NCBI GenBank assembly: GCA_963737445.1
Contig: CAVTSO010000009.1
Location: 598,940 to 662,939 of the forward strand
Source of the DNA: JAICYJ01 sp963737445
GTDB taxonomy: Bacteria; Actinomycetota; Thermoleophilia; Gaiellales; JAICJC01
Length of the DNA: 64,000 nucleotides
Reading direction: 5' to 3'
Shown here: positions 41,467-52,930 of the stretch, piece after piece
Position numbering within the stretch: position 1 is the first letter of the stretch
Layout: each line of letters begins with the position of its first letter
Position numbers and translations under genes: made by a program
The notes under the pieces: model-generated
Told to the model about the DNA's origin: nothing
Databases searched by the model: none
Seen by the model: the letters and a program-made list of their open reading frames with translations, nothing else

Positions 41467-42694
41467 CGACGTCCCCGAGCAGCAGCGGCTCCCGGTCGGC
41501 CGGCGCGTCGCCGATATCGAAGCACGCGGCCACCGCATCCAGGTCGGCCTCGCCGCGGGCGTGCACCGTCGCCAGCGGCTCGCCCGCCTGGACGCGCTCG
41601 CCGCGCTTGCGGTGGACGAGGACGCCGACGGCGTGGTCGACGACGTCCTCCTTCGTGGCGCGGCCGGCCCCCAGCCGCATCACCTGCTCGCCGATTTCAC
41701 GGGCGTGACAGCGCTGGACGATACCGGAGCGCGGCGCCGGCACCTCGACGACGAGCGGCGCCTGCGGCAGCGGGGCTTCGGGGTCGCCACCCTGCGCGGC
41801 CACCCAGCGCTGGTATCGCTCGTACGCCGCACCCGAGTCGAGGGCACGGCGAACCACCGCCTCGTCGCCCGCCAGCACCGTCGCCTGGTGGACGCAGAGC
41901 TCCGTGATGTCGGCCGGGCCGTGGCCGCGCAGCGTGTCCACCGCCTCGGCCACCTCCAGCGCGTCGCCGACAGCGGCGCCCAGCGGCTCGGACATGTTCG
42001 AGAGCAGCGCGCGCGTGTCGATGTCGTGGTCGCGTCCCAGCCTCACCATCAGGCCGGCCAGCCGGCGGGCGGCGTCCGGATCCGGCAGCAGCGCGCCCTC
42101 CCCCACCTTGACGTCGAGCAGCAGCCGCGACGCGCCGGCCGCAACCTTCTTCGACATGATGCTGGCGGCGATCAGCGGCAGGCTGTAGCCGGTGCCGGTG
42201 GCGTCGCGCAGCGCGTACAGGCGACCGTCGGCCGGGGCCAGCTCGGGCGTCTGGCCGCACACCGCGACGCCCACCTGCTCCACCTGCCGGCGCATCCCCG
42301 CCAGGGACAGCGACACGCGCATGCCCGGGATCGCCTCGAGCTTGTCGAGCGTCCCGCCCGTGTGCCCCAGGCCGCGTCCGCTCATCTTGGCGATCAGCAC
42401 ACCGCAGGCGGCCAGCAGCGGCGCGAGCACGAGCGTCGTCGAGTCGCCGACCCCGCCCGTCGAGTGCTTGTCGGCCACCGGCCACGGCCAGGACACGCGC
42501 CGCCCGGACGCCACCATGGCGTCCAGCAGCCCGCGCGTCTCGTAGTCGCTGAGGCCGCGCAGCACGACCGCCATCAGGAAGGCCGACAGCTGGTAGTCGG
42601 GCACATCGGGCGCGACCATGGCGGCGATCTCGGCGGCCGACAGCTCTCCGCCGTCGCGCTTGCGCGCGATCAGGTCGGTGATGCGCGTGGCCAC
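41459..42694 (-). CDS. deoA: Pyrimidine-nucleoside (thymidine) phosphorylase
   Basis: Cleaves thymidine/uridine with phosphate. It has 411 residues. The signature SGRGLGHTGGTLDKLEAIPG and VADKHSTGGVGDSTTL bind phosphate; MSKKVAAGASRLLLDVKVG follows and a C-terminal barrel-sandwich domain (RCHAREIGEQVMRLG) is complete. GTG at 42694 directly abuts the deoB stop (TGAGTG). Together with deoB it feeds deoxyribose-1-phosphate into central metabolism. Confidence 0.95.
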   Translation of the reverse strand: MATRITDLIARKRDGGELSAAEIAAMVAPDVPDYQLSAFLMAVVLRGLSDYETRGLLDAMVASGRRVSWPWPVADKHSTGGVGDSTTLVLAPLLAACGVLIAKMSGRGLGHTGGTLDKLEAIPGMRVSLSLAGMRRQVEQVGVAVCGQTPELAPADGRLYALRDATGTGYSLPLIAASIMSKKVAAGASRLLLDVKVGEGALLPDPDAARRLAGLMVRLGRDHDIDTRALLSNMSEPLGAAVGDALEVAEAVDTLRGHGPADITELCVHQATVLAGDEAVVRRALDSGAAYERYQRWVAAQGGDPEAPLPQAPLVVEVPAPRSGIVQRCHAREIGEQVMRLGAGRATKEDVVDHAVGVLVHRKRGERVQAGEPLATVHARGEADLDAVAACFDIGDAPADREPLLLGDVDA

Positions 42695-43858
42695 TCAGAT
42701 CACCGGGGTGCCCGGCAGGTCGGGGTCGTGGCTGCCCGTGAGATGCCGCTGCACAGTGGCTCCGATGTCGGCAAACGTGTCGCCGTCGTGGCGCCGGCCG
42801 CTGGCCGGCCTGCCCACGATGTGGGCCAGCAGCAGCCCGTGCTCGCGCGAGTGGTCGGTGGAGGCCGTGGTGGGATCGCAGCCGTGATCCGAGGTCAGCA
42901 CCAGCAGGTCTCCATGCCGCAGCGCAGCCATCAGGCGCGGCAGCTCCTCGTCGAACTCACTGAGGCAGTCGGCGAACCCGGCGGGGTCGTTGCGGTGCCC
43001 CCAGATCATGTCGGTCTCGACCAGGTTGGTGAACACCAGGTCGCCGTCGTCCGAATCGCGGAGCCGGGCGATCGTGCGGGCGATGCCATGGCCGTTCGAC
43101 TCGGTCGGGCTGGAGGTGTCCACATCCTGCCCCGCGAAGATGTCGGAGATCTTGCCGACCCCGTGCACCGTCACGCCGGCCGCACGCATGCGCTGCAGGT
43201 GGTTCGGCCGCGGCGGCAGCAGGGAGAAATCGTGGCGGCGGGGCGTGCGCGCGAACGAGCCCGGCTCGCCCTCGAACGGCCGCGCGATCACCCGTCCTAC
43301 GGCGAGATCACCGGTCAGCATCTCGCGGGCGGCGCGGCAGGCCGCGTACAGCTCCTCCAGCGGTACCTTCTGCTCGTGCGCCGCGACCTGGAACACGCTG
43401 TCGGCGGACGTGTACACGATCCAGTCGCCGGTGCGCTGGTGCTGCTCCCCCAGCCGCTCGATGATCTCGGTGCCGGAGGCGGCCACGTTCCCGATCACGC
43501 CGCGGCCGGTGGCCACGCTGAAGCGGTCGAGCAGCTCCTGCGGAAAGCCGTCGGGGAAGGTCGGGAACGGGCGCTCGGTGATGATGCCCATCATCTCCCA
43601 GTGCCCGGTGGTGGTGTCCATTCCGAGGCTGCGCTCGGCCAGACGGCCCCACACGGCCGGGGCATCCGCGCGCGGCGGGCACCCCGCCAGCGGCAGCACG
43701 TTGCCCAGCCCGAGCTGCTGCAGCGCCGGCAGCTCGAGGCCGCCGACCGCTTCCGCCACGTGCCCCAGCGTGTTCGACCCGGCCGTGCCGAACCGGTCGG
43801 CGTCGGGCAGGTCGCCGACGCCGACGGCGTCCAGCACGATCACGCAGGCTCGGGCCAT
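42695..43858 (-). CDS. deoB: Phosphopentomutase
   Basis: Alkaline-phosphatase superfamily mutase converting (deoxy)ribose-1-P to -5-P. It has 387 residues. ACVIVLDAVGVGDLPDA and AGSNTLGHVAEA at the N-terminus, GHWEMMGI with the metal-near nucleophile loop, YTSADSVFQVAAHE, the inserted cap, and the C-terminal LVLTSDHGCDPTT and TDHSREHGLLL metal motifs are intact. The ATG at 43858 has TAGATT seven bases upstream (leaderless). Confidence 0.96.
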   Translation of the reverse strand: MARACVIVLDAVGVGDLPDADRFGTAGSNTLGHVAEAVGGLELPALQQLGLGNVLPLAGCPPRADAPAVWGRLAERSLGMDTTTGHWEMMGIITERPFPTFPDGFPQELLDRFSVATGRGVIGNVAASGTEIIERLGEQHQRTGDWIVYTSADSVFQVAAHEQKVPLEELYAACRAAREMLTGDLAVGRVIARPFEGEPGSFARTPRRHDFSLLPPRPNHLQRMRAAGVTVHGVGKISDIFAGQDVDTSSPTESNGHGIARTIARLRDSDDGDLVFTNLVETDMIWGHRNDPAGFADCLSEFDEELPRLMAALRHGDLLVLTSDHGCDPTTASTDHSREHGLLLAHIVGRPASGRRHDGDTFADIGATVQRHLTGSHDPDLPGTPVI

Positions 43859-43865
43859 CCCGCGC

Positions 43866-43871
43866 AATCTA
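43866..43871 (-). promoter_or_regulatory. -10 element of a leaderless promoter (deoB-deoA-mutM-ybaK)
   Basis: TAGATT on the minus strand, seven bases, then ATG at 43858. Confidence 0.55.
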
Positions 43872-43889
43872 GATGACCACCGGCCTGCG

Positions 43890-44720
43890 CTAGCCGGATG
43901 CGAGCGACCGCCGCATCTCCCACTGCCAGTGCCCCTCCGTCTCGACCGCCAGCGAGCGCAGCAGCGCCCCCGCCTCCCACCACTCCTCCGGTATCAGCGC
44001 CGGGATGCCGACCCATGCGGCCGGGAGCAGCGACACGGCGCGCGTCGCCAGCCCCTTGCGCCGGTGCTCGGGGTCGACCGCCAGCGCGTACAGCCAGAGG
44101 TGGTCGCCGCGCCGCTTGCCGAGCAGCACGGCACGTCCGTCCAGGTGCTGTGCCGGGATGTGCGCCAGGGACTCCGTCTCCAGTTGCCAGGGCGGGTCGC
44201 GCCAGCCCCACCGCGACAGCCTGTCGATCGCGGTATCGGTGTCGCACTCCGCCAGCCCTCCCGAGAGGCGTGAGCGAAGGCCGCGGCCGGGGCGCGCCAG
44301 CCGGTAGCCGAGCAGCCGCCGGCGCTGCTCGAAGCCGCTGCGGCGGTAGAGGCCGACGGCCGCGTCGTTGCCGTTCAGCACCTCCAGCGTGACGGTTCGC
44401 GCGCCCGCCGCGGCCATTGCCTCGAGCGTCTGCTCCAGCACCAGCCGGCCCAGCCCCGATCGCCGGAAACCCGGCGCCGTGCCCTCGCCGCGGATGCTGG
44501 CGCGGTCGCCGCGCAGGGCACCGAGGCAGAAGCTTGCAGGCGCTCCGTCGACGAACGCCACCCGCGACAGCGCCGGGTCGACGTCGGTCTCGGTCAGGTA
44601 GAAACCGAGCGACGAGGCGTCCAGCACGGCCGGCACCGGATAGTCGGCGAAGGCAGCGTTGTGGAGGTCGGCCAGCCAGGCGACGTCCTGCGCCCGGAGC
44701 GGCCTGACCTCGGGGCTCAA
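43890..44720 (-). CDS. Tandem GNAT acetyltransferase
   Basis: 276 residues with two GNAT halves. The first has GTAPGFRRSGLGRLVLEQTL (acetyl-CoA loop) and VNLEVLNGN-like TLEVLNGNDAAVGLYRRSGF; the second has LYALAVDPEHRRKGLATRAV. The double-domain form resembles MshD-like enzymes, but without other mycothiol genes nearby I do not assign that role. The TTG overlaps the xerD stop (TTGA). Confidence 0.8.
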   Translation of the reverse strand: MSPEVRPLRAQDVAWLADLHNAAFADYPVPAVLDASSLGFYLTETDVDPALSRVAFVDGAPASFCLGALRGDRASIRGEGTAPGFRRSGLGRLVLEQTLEAMAAAGARTVTLEVLNGNDAAVGLYRRSGFEQRRRLLGYRLARPGRGLRSRLSGGLAECDTDTAIDRLSRWGWRDPPWQLETESLAHIPAQHLDGRAVLLGKRRGDHLWLYALAVDPEHRRKGLATRAVSLLPAAWVGIPALIPEEWWEAGALLRSLAVETEGHWQWEMRRSLASG

Positions 44721-45598
44721 GCCCGGGGGTGCGCCTTCTGGTACGCCTCGCGGACGTGCTCGACCGAGACGTGAGTGTAGACCTGCGTGGTCTCGATCGA
44801 CGCGTGCCCGAGCATCTCCTGCACGCTTCGCAGGTCACAACCGTTCTCGATCAGGTGCGTCGCGAACGAGTGGCGCAGCGTGTGCGGCGTCACGATCTTC
44901 TCGATACCGGCCTCGCGAGCGTGCTCGCGCACCAGCTGGAAGACGGCCTGGCGGGTGATGCCCTGGCCGCGATGGTTCAGGAACAGGATGTCGCCGCGCT
45001 GCATGCGGCCCAGGTAGGGCCGGCCGCGCTGCATGTAGATGCGGATCGCCTCGATCGCGCGGCCGCCCGTCGGCACGACCCGCTGCTTGGCGCCCTTGCC
45101 CATGCAGCGCACCAGTCCCTCCTCGAGGTCGATGTCGGACACCCGCAGAGACACCAGCTCGGACACCCGCAGCCCGGCCCCGTACATCAGCTCCAGCATG
45201 GCGCGGTCGCGGAGGCCGCGCGGAGACGCGTCCGGGCTGGTCACGATCGCTTCCGCCTCTTGCGGCGTCAGCGGCTCCGGCAGCCTGCGACCCAGCCGCG
45301 GCAGCGGCACCGTGCGTCCGGCATCGGGACGGCCGCCCTCGCGGGCCCGGTACTTGAGAAAGGCGCGCACGGCCGCGAGCCGGCGCCGCACCGTTGCCGG
45401 TGACAGGCCGCGGTCCTGCAGCGCAACGGCGTAGTCGTCCAGGACGCCCACCTCGATCTGATCCGGGTCGACGTGCTCGACGAAGTCGCCGAGATCGATC
45501 AGGTCGCGCTTGTAGGCCTCGATCGTGTGTGGCGAGGCACCCCGCTCCAGCTGCAGGCTCGTCAGGAACTCCGCCAGTTTGGTGTCATAGGTGCGCAT
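44717..45598 (-). CDS. xerD: Tyrosine recombinase XerD
   Basis: Chromosome-dimer resolution recombinase, 293 residues. The N-terminal SAM-like core-binding domain (FLTSLQLERGASPHTIEAY) is followed by the catalytic domain: GAGLRVSELVSLRVSDID (Arg), GKGAKQRVVP (Lys), HTLRHSFATHLIENG (His-x-x-Arg), MLGHASIETTQVYTHV (His and nucleophilic Tyr). A GTG directly before the ATG is an alternative start. No phage or integron genes are nearby, so a housekeeping role is likely. Confidence 0.94.
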   Translation of the reverse strand: MRTYDTKLAEFLTSLQLERGASPHTIEAYKRDLIDLGDFVEHVDPDQIEVGVLDDYAVALQDRGLSPATVRRRLAAVRAFLKYRAREGGRPDAGRTVPLPRLGRRLPEPLTPQEAEAIVTSPDASPRGLRDRAMLELMYGAGLRVSELVSLRVSDIDLEEGLVRCMGKGAKQRVVPTGGRAIEAIRIYMQRGRPYLGRMQRGDILFLNHRGQGITRQAVFQLVREHAREAGIEKIVTPHTLRHSFATHLIENGCDLRSVQEMLGHASIETTQVYTHVSVEHVREAYQKAHPRA

Positions 45599-45690
45599 CA
45601 CGTACGGGGTTTCGTCACGGGGGCAACGATCCCTCTTCGTGCAGCATACGACTCCGCGCAAACGGCGACGAGCGCGCGTACCCCGGCCGG

Positions 45691-46809
45691 TCAGGCCGGC
45701 AGCGCCACCTGATCGAGCGGCGTGTACTCCATCCCCACCGCCTCGGCGACCGGCTCGTACGTGAGCTTGCCGTCGATCACGTTGACGCCCTTGGCAAGCG
45801 CCGGATCCTCGGCGATGGCGCGGCTGACGCCCTTGTCGGCGATCGCCTCGACGTAGGGCAGCGTGACGTTCGTGAGCGCCCCGGTCGACGTGATCGGCAC
45901 CGCTCCCGGCATGTTCGCGACGCAGTAGTGGAGCACGTCGTCCACCACGTAGGTGGGATCGGTGTGCGTTGTCGGCCGCGAGGTCTCGAAGCAGCCGCCC
46001 TGGTCGATCGCTACGTCCACGAGCACCGAGGCCGGCTTCATCGTGCCCAGCATCTCGCGGGTGATCAGGTGCGGGGCCTTCGCGCCGGGGATCAGCACCC
46101 CGCCGATCACCAGGTCGGCCTCGGGCAGCGCCTCCTCGATGGTATGCCGGCTGGACATCTGCAGGAGCACCGTGCGGCCCAGGCTGACGTCGAGCTCGCG
46201 CATGCGATCGACGCTGCGCTCGAAGATGGTGACGTCGCACTGCATGCCCTGGGCGATCAGCGCGGCGTTGTACCCGACGATGCCGCCGCCCAGCACCAGC
46301 ACCTTGGCCGGCAGCACGCCCGGCACGCCGCCCATCAGCCGGCCACGGCCGCCGAACGGCTTCATCAGGTAGTAGGCGCCGACCTGGGCGGACAGCCGTC
46401 CCGCCACCTCGCTCATCGGCGCCAGCAGCGGCAGCCGATGGTCGGGCGTCTCCACCGTCTCGTAGGCGATCGCGGTGGCGCCGCTCTCGACCAGGCCGCG
46501 CGTCAGCACCGGCGCCGCCGCCAGGTGCAGATAGGTGAACAGCACCTGGCCGGGCGAGAGCTTCTGGTACTCGCCGTCCAGCGGCTCCTTCACCTTCAGC
46601 ACCATCTCCGACTCGTGCCAGACCGTGTCGACGTCGGCGATCGAGGCGCCGGCGGTGAGGTAGTCGCCGTCCGAGATGGCGCTGCCCTCGCCGGCCCCGG
46701 TCTCGATCACGACCTCATGGCCGCGGTGGATCAGCTCGCGCGCGCCGGCGTTGGTCAGCGCGACACGGTACTCGTCCTGCTTGATCTCCTTGGCTACGCC
46801 GATCTTCAT
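45691..46809 (-). CDS. ald: Alanine dehydrogenase
   Basis: NAD-dependent interconversion of alanine and pyruvate plus ammonia. It has 372 residues. MKIGVAKEIKQDEYRVALTN, VLKVKEPLDGEY with the pyruvate-binding Lys, FTYLHLAA (His), VLVLGGGIVGYNAALIAQG Rossmann motif and the C-terminal STGALTNVTLPY match. AAAGAGGG eight bases before the ATG is one of the few strong ribosome-binding sites at the head of a transcript here, so this mRNA has a real leader. Confidence 0.95.
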   Translation of the reverse strand: MKIGVAKEIKQDEYRVALTNAGARELIHRGHEVVIETGAGEGSAISDGDYLTAGASIADVDTVWHESEMVLKVKEPLDGEYQKLSPGQVLFTYLHLAAAPVLTRGLVESGATAIAYETVETPDHRLPLLAPMSEVAGRLSAQVGAYYLMKPFGGRGRLMGGVPGVLPAKVLVLGGGIVGYNAALIAQGMQCDVTIFERSVDRMRELDVSLGRTVLLQMSSRHTIEEALPEADLVIGGVLIPGAKAPHLITREMLGTMKPASVLVDVAIDQGGCFETSRPTTHTDPTYVVDDVLHYCVANMPGAVPITSTGALTNVTLPYVEAIADKGVSRAIAEDPALAKGVNVIDGKLTYEPVAEAVGMEYTPLDQVALPA

Positions 46810-46895
46810 GTGGACATACCCTCTTTGGATGGCAGGGACCCGGGCGCCCGAAGATCCCGCGGGTGCGGCCGGTCAAACCCGGAGATTGTACGGCC

Positions 46896-48017
46896 TCATC
46901 CGCCGTTATGGGCAAGATCGATCAACGCGGCGGTGACCGCGGTCATCCCCTCGAGGTCGGCCACAGAGATGTGCTCGGTCGACGTGTGGATCTCGGCGGC
47001 GCCGTTGCACAGGTTCAGACAGGGCATGCCGGCAGCGTTGAACACGTTGGCATCGGCGCCGCCGCCCGACTCGATGAAGCCGGGCTCGTAGCCGCATGCG
47101 GCCAGCGCGCGCACCGCGAGCGCGACCGGGCGCTCGTCGCCGGAGAAGCGGTAGGTCTCGTACTCGCTGGAGACCGCCGCCTCGACCTCGCATCCCGTCT
47201 CGCTGGCGGCGGCCGTGCAGGCGTCGAGGATCGCCTGCACCGTCTCGCTCAGCCTGACGGCGCTGCGGCTGCGGGCCTCCGCGCTGACCACGCACAGCGG
47301 CGGGACGATGTTGCCGGCCACGCCGCCCTCGATCAGGCCGACGTTGGTCGTGGTCTCCGGGTCGATGCGGCCGAGCGGCATCGCCGCGATCGCGCGCGCC
47401 GCGGCCAGGATTGCACTGCGTCCCTGCTCGGGGACCATGCCCGAGTGCGACGGCCGTCCCCGGAAGGTGATCCGCAGCGTGCGCTGGGACGGCGCGGCCA
47501 GCACGATCTGGCCGATCGGCGCCGCGTGGTCGTAGCAGTAGCCGAACTCGGCCTGCAGCCGCGAGACGTCGAACCGCTTGGCACCCCTCAGCCCGATCTC
47601 CTCCATCGGCGTGAACACGAGCTCCAGCCCAGCGTGCTCACCCCCGCGCTGCACGAGGTCGCGCACGGCCGCCAGCATCGACGCAACCGCCGCCTTGTTG
47701 TCGGCGCCCAGGATCGCGTCCCGGCTGTTGGTGACCACGCCGTCGTTGACGACCGGCTCGATCGCATCGGTGGGCGGCACGGTGTCCAGGTGCGCGTTCA
47801 GGAAGATGGGCGTGCCGGGAGCGGTGGCCGGCACGCGGCACATGATGTTCCCGATCTCCGACCCGATCGCGGCCCCGGCCTCGTCCTCGTCGGTCTCGAG
47901 GCCGAGCTGGTGCAGGAACCCGTGGACGCGGTCGGCGACCTCCCGCTCGTGACCGGGCGGGCTGCTGATGGCGGCCAGCTCCAGGAACATGTCGAGGACG
48001 GAGTCGGTCGAGTTCAA
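46896..48017 (-). CDS. M20-family zinc peptidase (PepT-like)
   Basis: 373 residues from a TTG overlapping the previous stop (TTGA). Zinc ligands and catalytic residues are in order: FLNAHLDTVPP (His, catalytic Asp), SRDAILGADNKAAVA (bridging Asp), FTPMEEIGLRGAK (catalytic Glu and Glu ligand), GYCYDHAAP (Asp) and HTSTEHISVADLEGM (His). The central dimerisation insert (RPSHSGMVPEQGRSA) fits tripeptidase T-like enzymes. It is co-translated with a carboxypeptidase and pyrG. Confidence 0.87.
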   Translation of the reverse strand: MNSTDSVLDMFLELAAISSPPGHEREVADRVHGFLHQLGLETDEDEAGAAIGSEIGNIMCRVPATAPGTPIFLNAHLDTVPPTDAIEPVVNDGVVTNSRDAILGADNKAAVASMLAAVRDLVQRGGEHAGLELVFTPMEEIGLRGAKRFDVSRLQAEFGYCYDHAAPIGQIVLAAPSQRTLRITFRGRPSHSGMVPEQGRSAILAAARAIAAMPLGRIDPETTTNVGLIEGGVAGNIVPPLCVVSAEARSRSAVRLSETVQAILDACTAAASETGCEVEAAVSSEYETYRFSGDERPVALAVRALAACGYEPGFIESGGGADANVFNAAGMPCLNLCNGAAEIHTSTEHISVADLEGMTAVTAALIDLAHNGG

Positions 48018-49545
48018 GAGAGGCTGTACAGCGTTCGGTACTTCGCCCACAGGTACCGCATGAACGGAGCGTGGTCGAGCCCGGAGCCGGTCACGCGCCG
48101 GATCAGATCCTCGCCCTGGTCGATGGCGCCCGCTCGGTGCACGTGCTCGCGCATCCACCCCAGGACGTGCTGGAACTCACCCGCACCGATGTGCTCCTCG
48201 GCCGCGGGATCGTCCTTGCAGTAGGCATCCCAGAGCAGGGCCGAGTACAGGTTGCCCAGCGTGTAGGTCGGGAAGTAGCCGAACGATCCGTGTGACCAGT
48301 GGATGTCCTGCATCACGCCCAGCACATCGTTCTCGGGGCGCAGTCCGAGCGTTCGCTCGTAGGCATCGCCCCACGCTCCTGGCAGCTCCGCCGCCTCCAG
48401 CTGGTCGCGCATCAGCGCCAGCTCCAGCTCGAAGCGGATCAGGATGTGCAGGTTGTAGGTGACCTCGTCAGCCTCGACGCGGATCAGCGACGGCTGCACG
48501 CGGTTGCAGGCCACGTACAGCTGCTGGGCCGTGATGTCCGCCGCCACGTCGGGGAAGATCTCGCGCATGACCGGTGCGTAGTGATCCCAGAACGGCCGGC
48601 TGCGCCCCACGATGTTCTCCCACAGCCGCGACTGTGACTCGTGCAGTCCCAGCGACGGCGCCGCGGCCAGCGGCGTGTCCTCGAACCGGGGCTCGAAGCC
48701 CTGCTCGTACAGGCCGTGCCCGGCCTCGTGCACGGTCGAGTAGATCCCGCTCAGCGGATGGCGCTCGTCGATGCGCGTCGTCACGCGGATGTCGCCCAGA
48801 GCCATGGTCTGGGTGAACGGGTGCGCGGAGCGGTCCTGGCGCCCGGCGGTGAGGTCGAACCCGAGGTCGCCCAGCAGCCGCATGGTCAGATCCCACTGCT
48901 GCGCATCCGGGAACAGCCGTTGCTCGAACGGGGCCTGCTCCAGCTGCGGCGCCGCCACGATCGCGGCCAGCAGCTCACCCAGCTCCGCGCGCAACGGGGC
49001 CAGCAGCGGCTCCAGGCGCGCGACCCGCATCCCCGGCTCGAACTGGTCGAGCAGCGCGTCGTAGCGCTCCCCGTCGAAGCCGATCAGGTCGGCCTCGTCC
49101 CGCTTGGCGGCGATGATCTCCTCGAGCGCGGGCTCGTAGAGGGCGAAGTCACCCTCCTCACGCGCCACCCGCCACGCCACCGCGCCTCGCCCTTCGGCCA
49201 GCGCCAGCCGCCGCACGAACTCCGGCGGCAGCTTCACCGCGCGGTCGCGGTCACGGCGCAGCAGTCGCACCATCTCCTGCCGCGGCCGGTCGAGCGGCTC
49301 ATCGCCGGCCCGGTCGAGCAGCTCGCCAAGCCGCGGGTTCACCAGCATCTCGTGCCGGATCACCCGCATCGTCGCCATCTGGCGGGCGCGGGCGTCGCTG
49401 CCGCGCAGCGGCATGTAGGTCTCCTGGTCCCAACCCAGGAGCGCGTTGACGTTGCTGAGGTCGGCGAACCCGCGCATGCGCGCGGTCAGCTCCGACCAGG
49501 TGTCGTCGACCGTCGTCATTCCCGGATCGTCCGCTCGCGATTCGC

Positions 49546-49549
<4 letters not shown>
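48014..49549 (-). CDS. M32-family metallocarboxypeptidase (Taq type)
   Basis: 511 residues, the typical length for thermostable carboxypeptidase 1. VHEAGHGLYEQG is the HExxH zinc site, LHESQSRLWENIVGRS the third-ligand helix, and IRFELELALMRDQLEA and HWSHGSFGYFPTYTLGNLYS are further family blocks. I use the GTG at 49549 that overlaps the pyrG stop (GTGA); an ATG ten codons later is possible. With the M20 peptidase it forms a peptide-degradation pair behind pyrG. Confidence 0.92.
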
Positions 49550-51189
<1,640 letters not shown>

Positions 51190-51230
51190 CTGGTGCCCAC
51201 CTTTCCGAGAGTGACCGGCCCCGGGAAGGC

Positions 51231-51236
51231 ATCATA
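51231..51236 (-). promoter_or_regulatory. -10 element upstream of pyrG
   Basis: A near-consensus TATGAT on the minus strand, about 40 bases before the pyrG start; the leader contains a GA-rich ribosome-binding region. No convincing -35. Confidence 0.45.
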
Positions 51237-51268
51237 CGCGAGCACCACGACGGCGGCCCGGGCGTCGG

Positions 51269-52930
51269 TCAGCCCAGCATCGCGGCGGCGTGCCGCAGGG
51301 CGGTCTCGTCGCCTTCGAGGCCGCCCAGCATGCGCGCGACCTCTTCGACGATGGCGTCGCCCTCGAGCCGGGCGACGGCCGTCACGGCCGGATCGCCCTG
51401 CGCCTTCTCGACCCGGAAGTGCACGTCGGCCGACCCGGCGATCTGGGGCAGGTGGGTGATGCACAGCAGTTGCGCGCCCGCCGACAGGCGCTTCAGCTTC
51501 TCGGCCACCGCGTGCGCCGTGCGCCCGCCCACGCCGGCGTCGACCTCGTCTAGCAGCAGGGTGCCAGCGCCGCCCGCGGACCTCGCCACCACCCGCACCG
51601 CCAGCGCGATCCGCGACAGCTCGCCTCCCGAGGCAACGCTCGCGATCGGGCCCGGCGACAGGCCGGCGTTGGCGGCCAGGAGCAGCGTCACCCGGTCGGC
51701 GCCGCGCACGCCCAGCTCGGCCGGCTCGATCTGCACCTGCAGCCGCGCGCCGTCCATGCCGAGGTCGGCCAGCTCTGCCTCGACCGCCTGCAAGAACGGC
51801 TTCGCCGCCTTGCTGCGGGCCGCGTGCAGGCGGGCGGCCGCGCGCTCCGCCGCGGTCGTCGCCTCGGCTAGGGCGGCCTCCAACCCGGCCAGCCGGCGTC
51901 CTCCGGTATCGATCAGGTCGAGCGCCGCCTGCGCCTCCGCGCAGCGCGCGGGCAGGTCGGCGGCGGGCGTTCCGAAGCGGTGCTCGAGCTCCGAGAACAG
52001 GAGCAGCCGCTGCTCGACGTGCTCGAGCCGGCCGGGCTCCGGCTCGAGGCCGTCCAGCTGGGCGCGCAGCTCGATCGCAGCCTCCTGCATGCGCAGCGAG
52101 CAGTCGCGCAGCTCGGCCGCCACCGCCCCCAGCTCCGGCTGGTAGCGCTCGGCGTCGCCGAGCAGCTCAGCTGCGCGGGCAGCCAGGCTGAGAGCGCCGT
52201 CGCCCTCTTCCGGGTTGACCAGGGCGGCCGCACCGGCGATCGCCGCCACCAGCTCGTCCAGATGCCGCAGCCGCTCGCGCTCCTGGGCCAGGGCGACCGG
52301 CTCGCCGGGATCGATCGCGGCCTCACCGACACGGCCGACCAGCTCTTCGAGCTCGCCGCGCCGGTGCTCGGCGTCTGCGGCCGCCTCCCGGGCCTCCGCC
52401 AGCTGCTCGCGGGCCGCGCGCAGATCGCGCCAGGCGGCAGCCATGGCCGAGCGCAGCGTGGCGTTGCCGGCGGCCGAGTCGAGCAGGTCGAGCTGCGTGG
52501 CGGGCCGGGCCAGGCGCCGCGCCTCGTGCTGCGAGGACACCTCGAGCAGCAGCTCGCCCAGCTGCTCGAGATCGTCGCGGGCGCAGCTCCGCCCCCATAC
52601 CAGCGCCCGGCTGCGGCCGCCGGCGGCGATCCGCCGTGCCACCACAAGCGTCGTCTCTCCCTCCGGTCGCAGCGCCGCCACCGCCTCCGGAGCCCGGTGC
52701 TCGAAGAACTCGTCGGGGACCGCGAACTCCGCCTCCACGTACGTCTCCGCTCCGTGCGGGCCGACCATGCCGGCGGCCGGTGCGGCACCGGCCAGCAGCC
52801 CGATCGCCTGCGCGAGCATCGTCTTGCCGGCGCCGGTCTCGCCCGTGAAGACGTTCAGGCCCGGCCCCAGGTCCAGCTCGGCGTGGTCGATCAGGGCCAG
52901 GTTGTCGATCTGCAGGCGCAGCAGCGTCAC
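51269..52930 (-). CDS. recN: DNA repair ATPase RecN
   Basis: SMC-like recombination protein, 553 residues. Walker A VFTGETGAGKTMLAQAIGLL is near the N-terminus, two long coiled coils (Ala/Glu/Arg-rich) occupy about 150-370, and the ABC signature SGGELSRIALAVRV plus Walker B LLLDEVDAGVGG are near the C-terminus. The GTG overlaps the nadK stop (GTGA). Last gene of the long run from aroQ. Confidence 0.95.
   Translation of the reverse strand: MTLLRLQIDNLALIDHAELDLGPGLNVFTGETGAGKTMLAQAIGLLAGAAPAAGMVGPHGAETYVEAEFAVPDEFFEHRAPEAVAALRPEGETTLVVARRIAAGGRSRALVWGRSCARDDLEQLGELLLEVSSQHEARRLARPATQLDLLDSAAGNATLRSAMAAAWRDLRAAREQLAEAREAAADAEHRRGELEELVGRVGEAAIDPGEPVALAQERERLRHLDELVAAIAGAAALVNPEEGDGALSLAARAAELLGDAERYQPELGAVAAELRDCSLRMQEAAIELRAQLDGLEPEPGRLEHVEQRLLLFSELEHRFGTPAADLPARCAEAQAALDLIDTGGRRLAGLEAALAEATTAAERAAARLHAARSKAAKPFLQAVEAELADLGMDGARLQVQIEPAELGVRGADRVTLLLAANAGLSPGPIASVASGGELSRIALAVRVVARSAGGAGTLLLDEVDAGVGGRTAHAVAEKLKRLSAGAQLLCITHLPQIAGSADVHFRVEKAQGDPAVTAVARLEGDAIVEEVARMLGGLEGDETALRHAAAMLG

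Noticed and set aside
41258..43876. A long plus-strand open frame (872 codons)
   Set aside because: Antisense to mutM, deoA and deoB, which have complete family motifs; the translation is His/Arg/Gly-rich shadow sequence.
44717..45598. Integrase of a mobile element
   Set aside because: All XerD residues are present but no attachment repeats, tRNA target or cargo genes lie near; housekeeping XerD is simpler.
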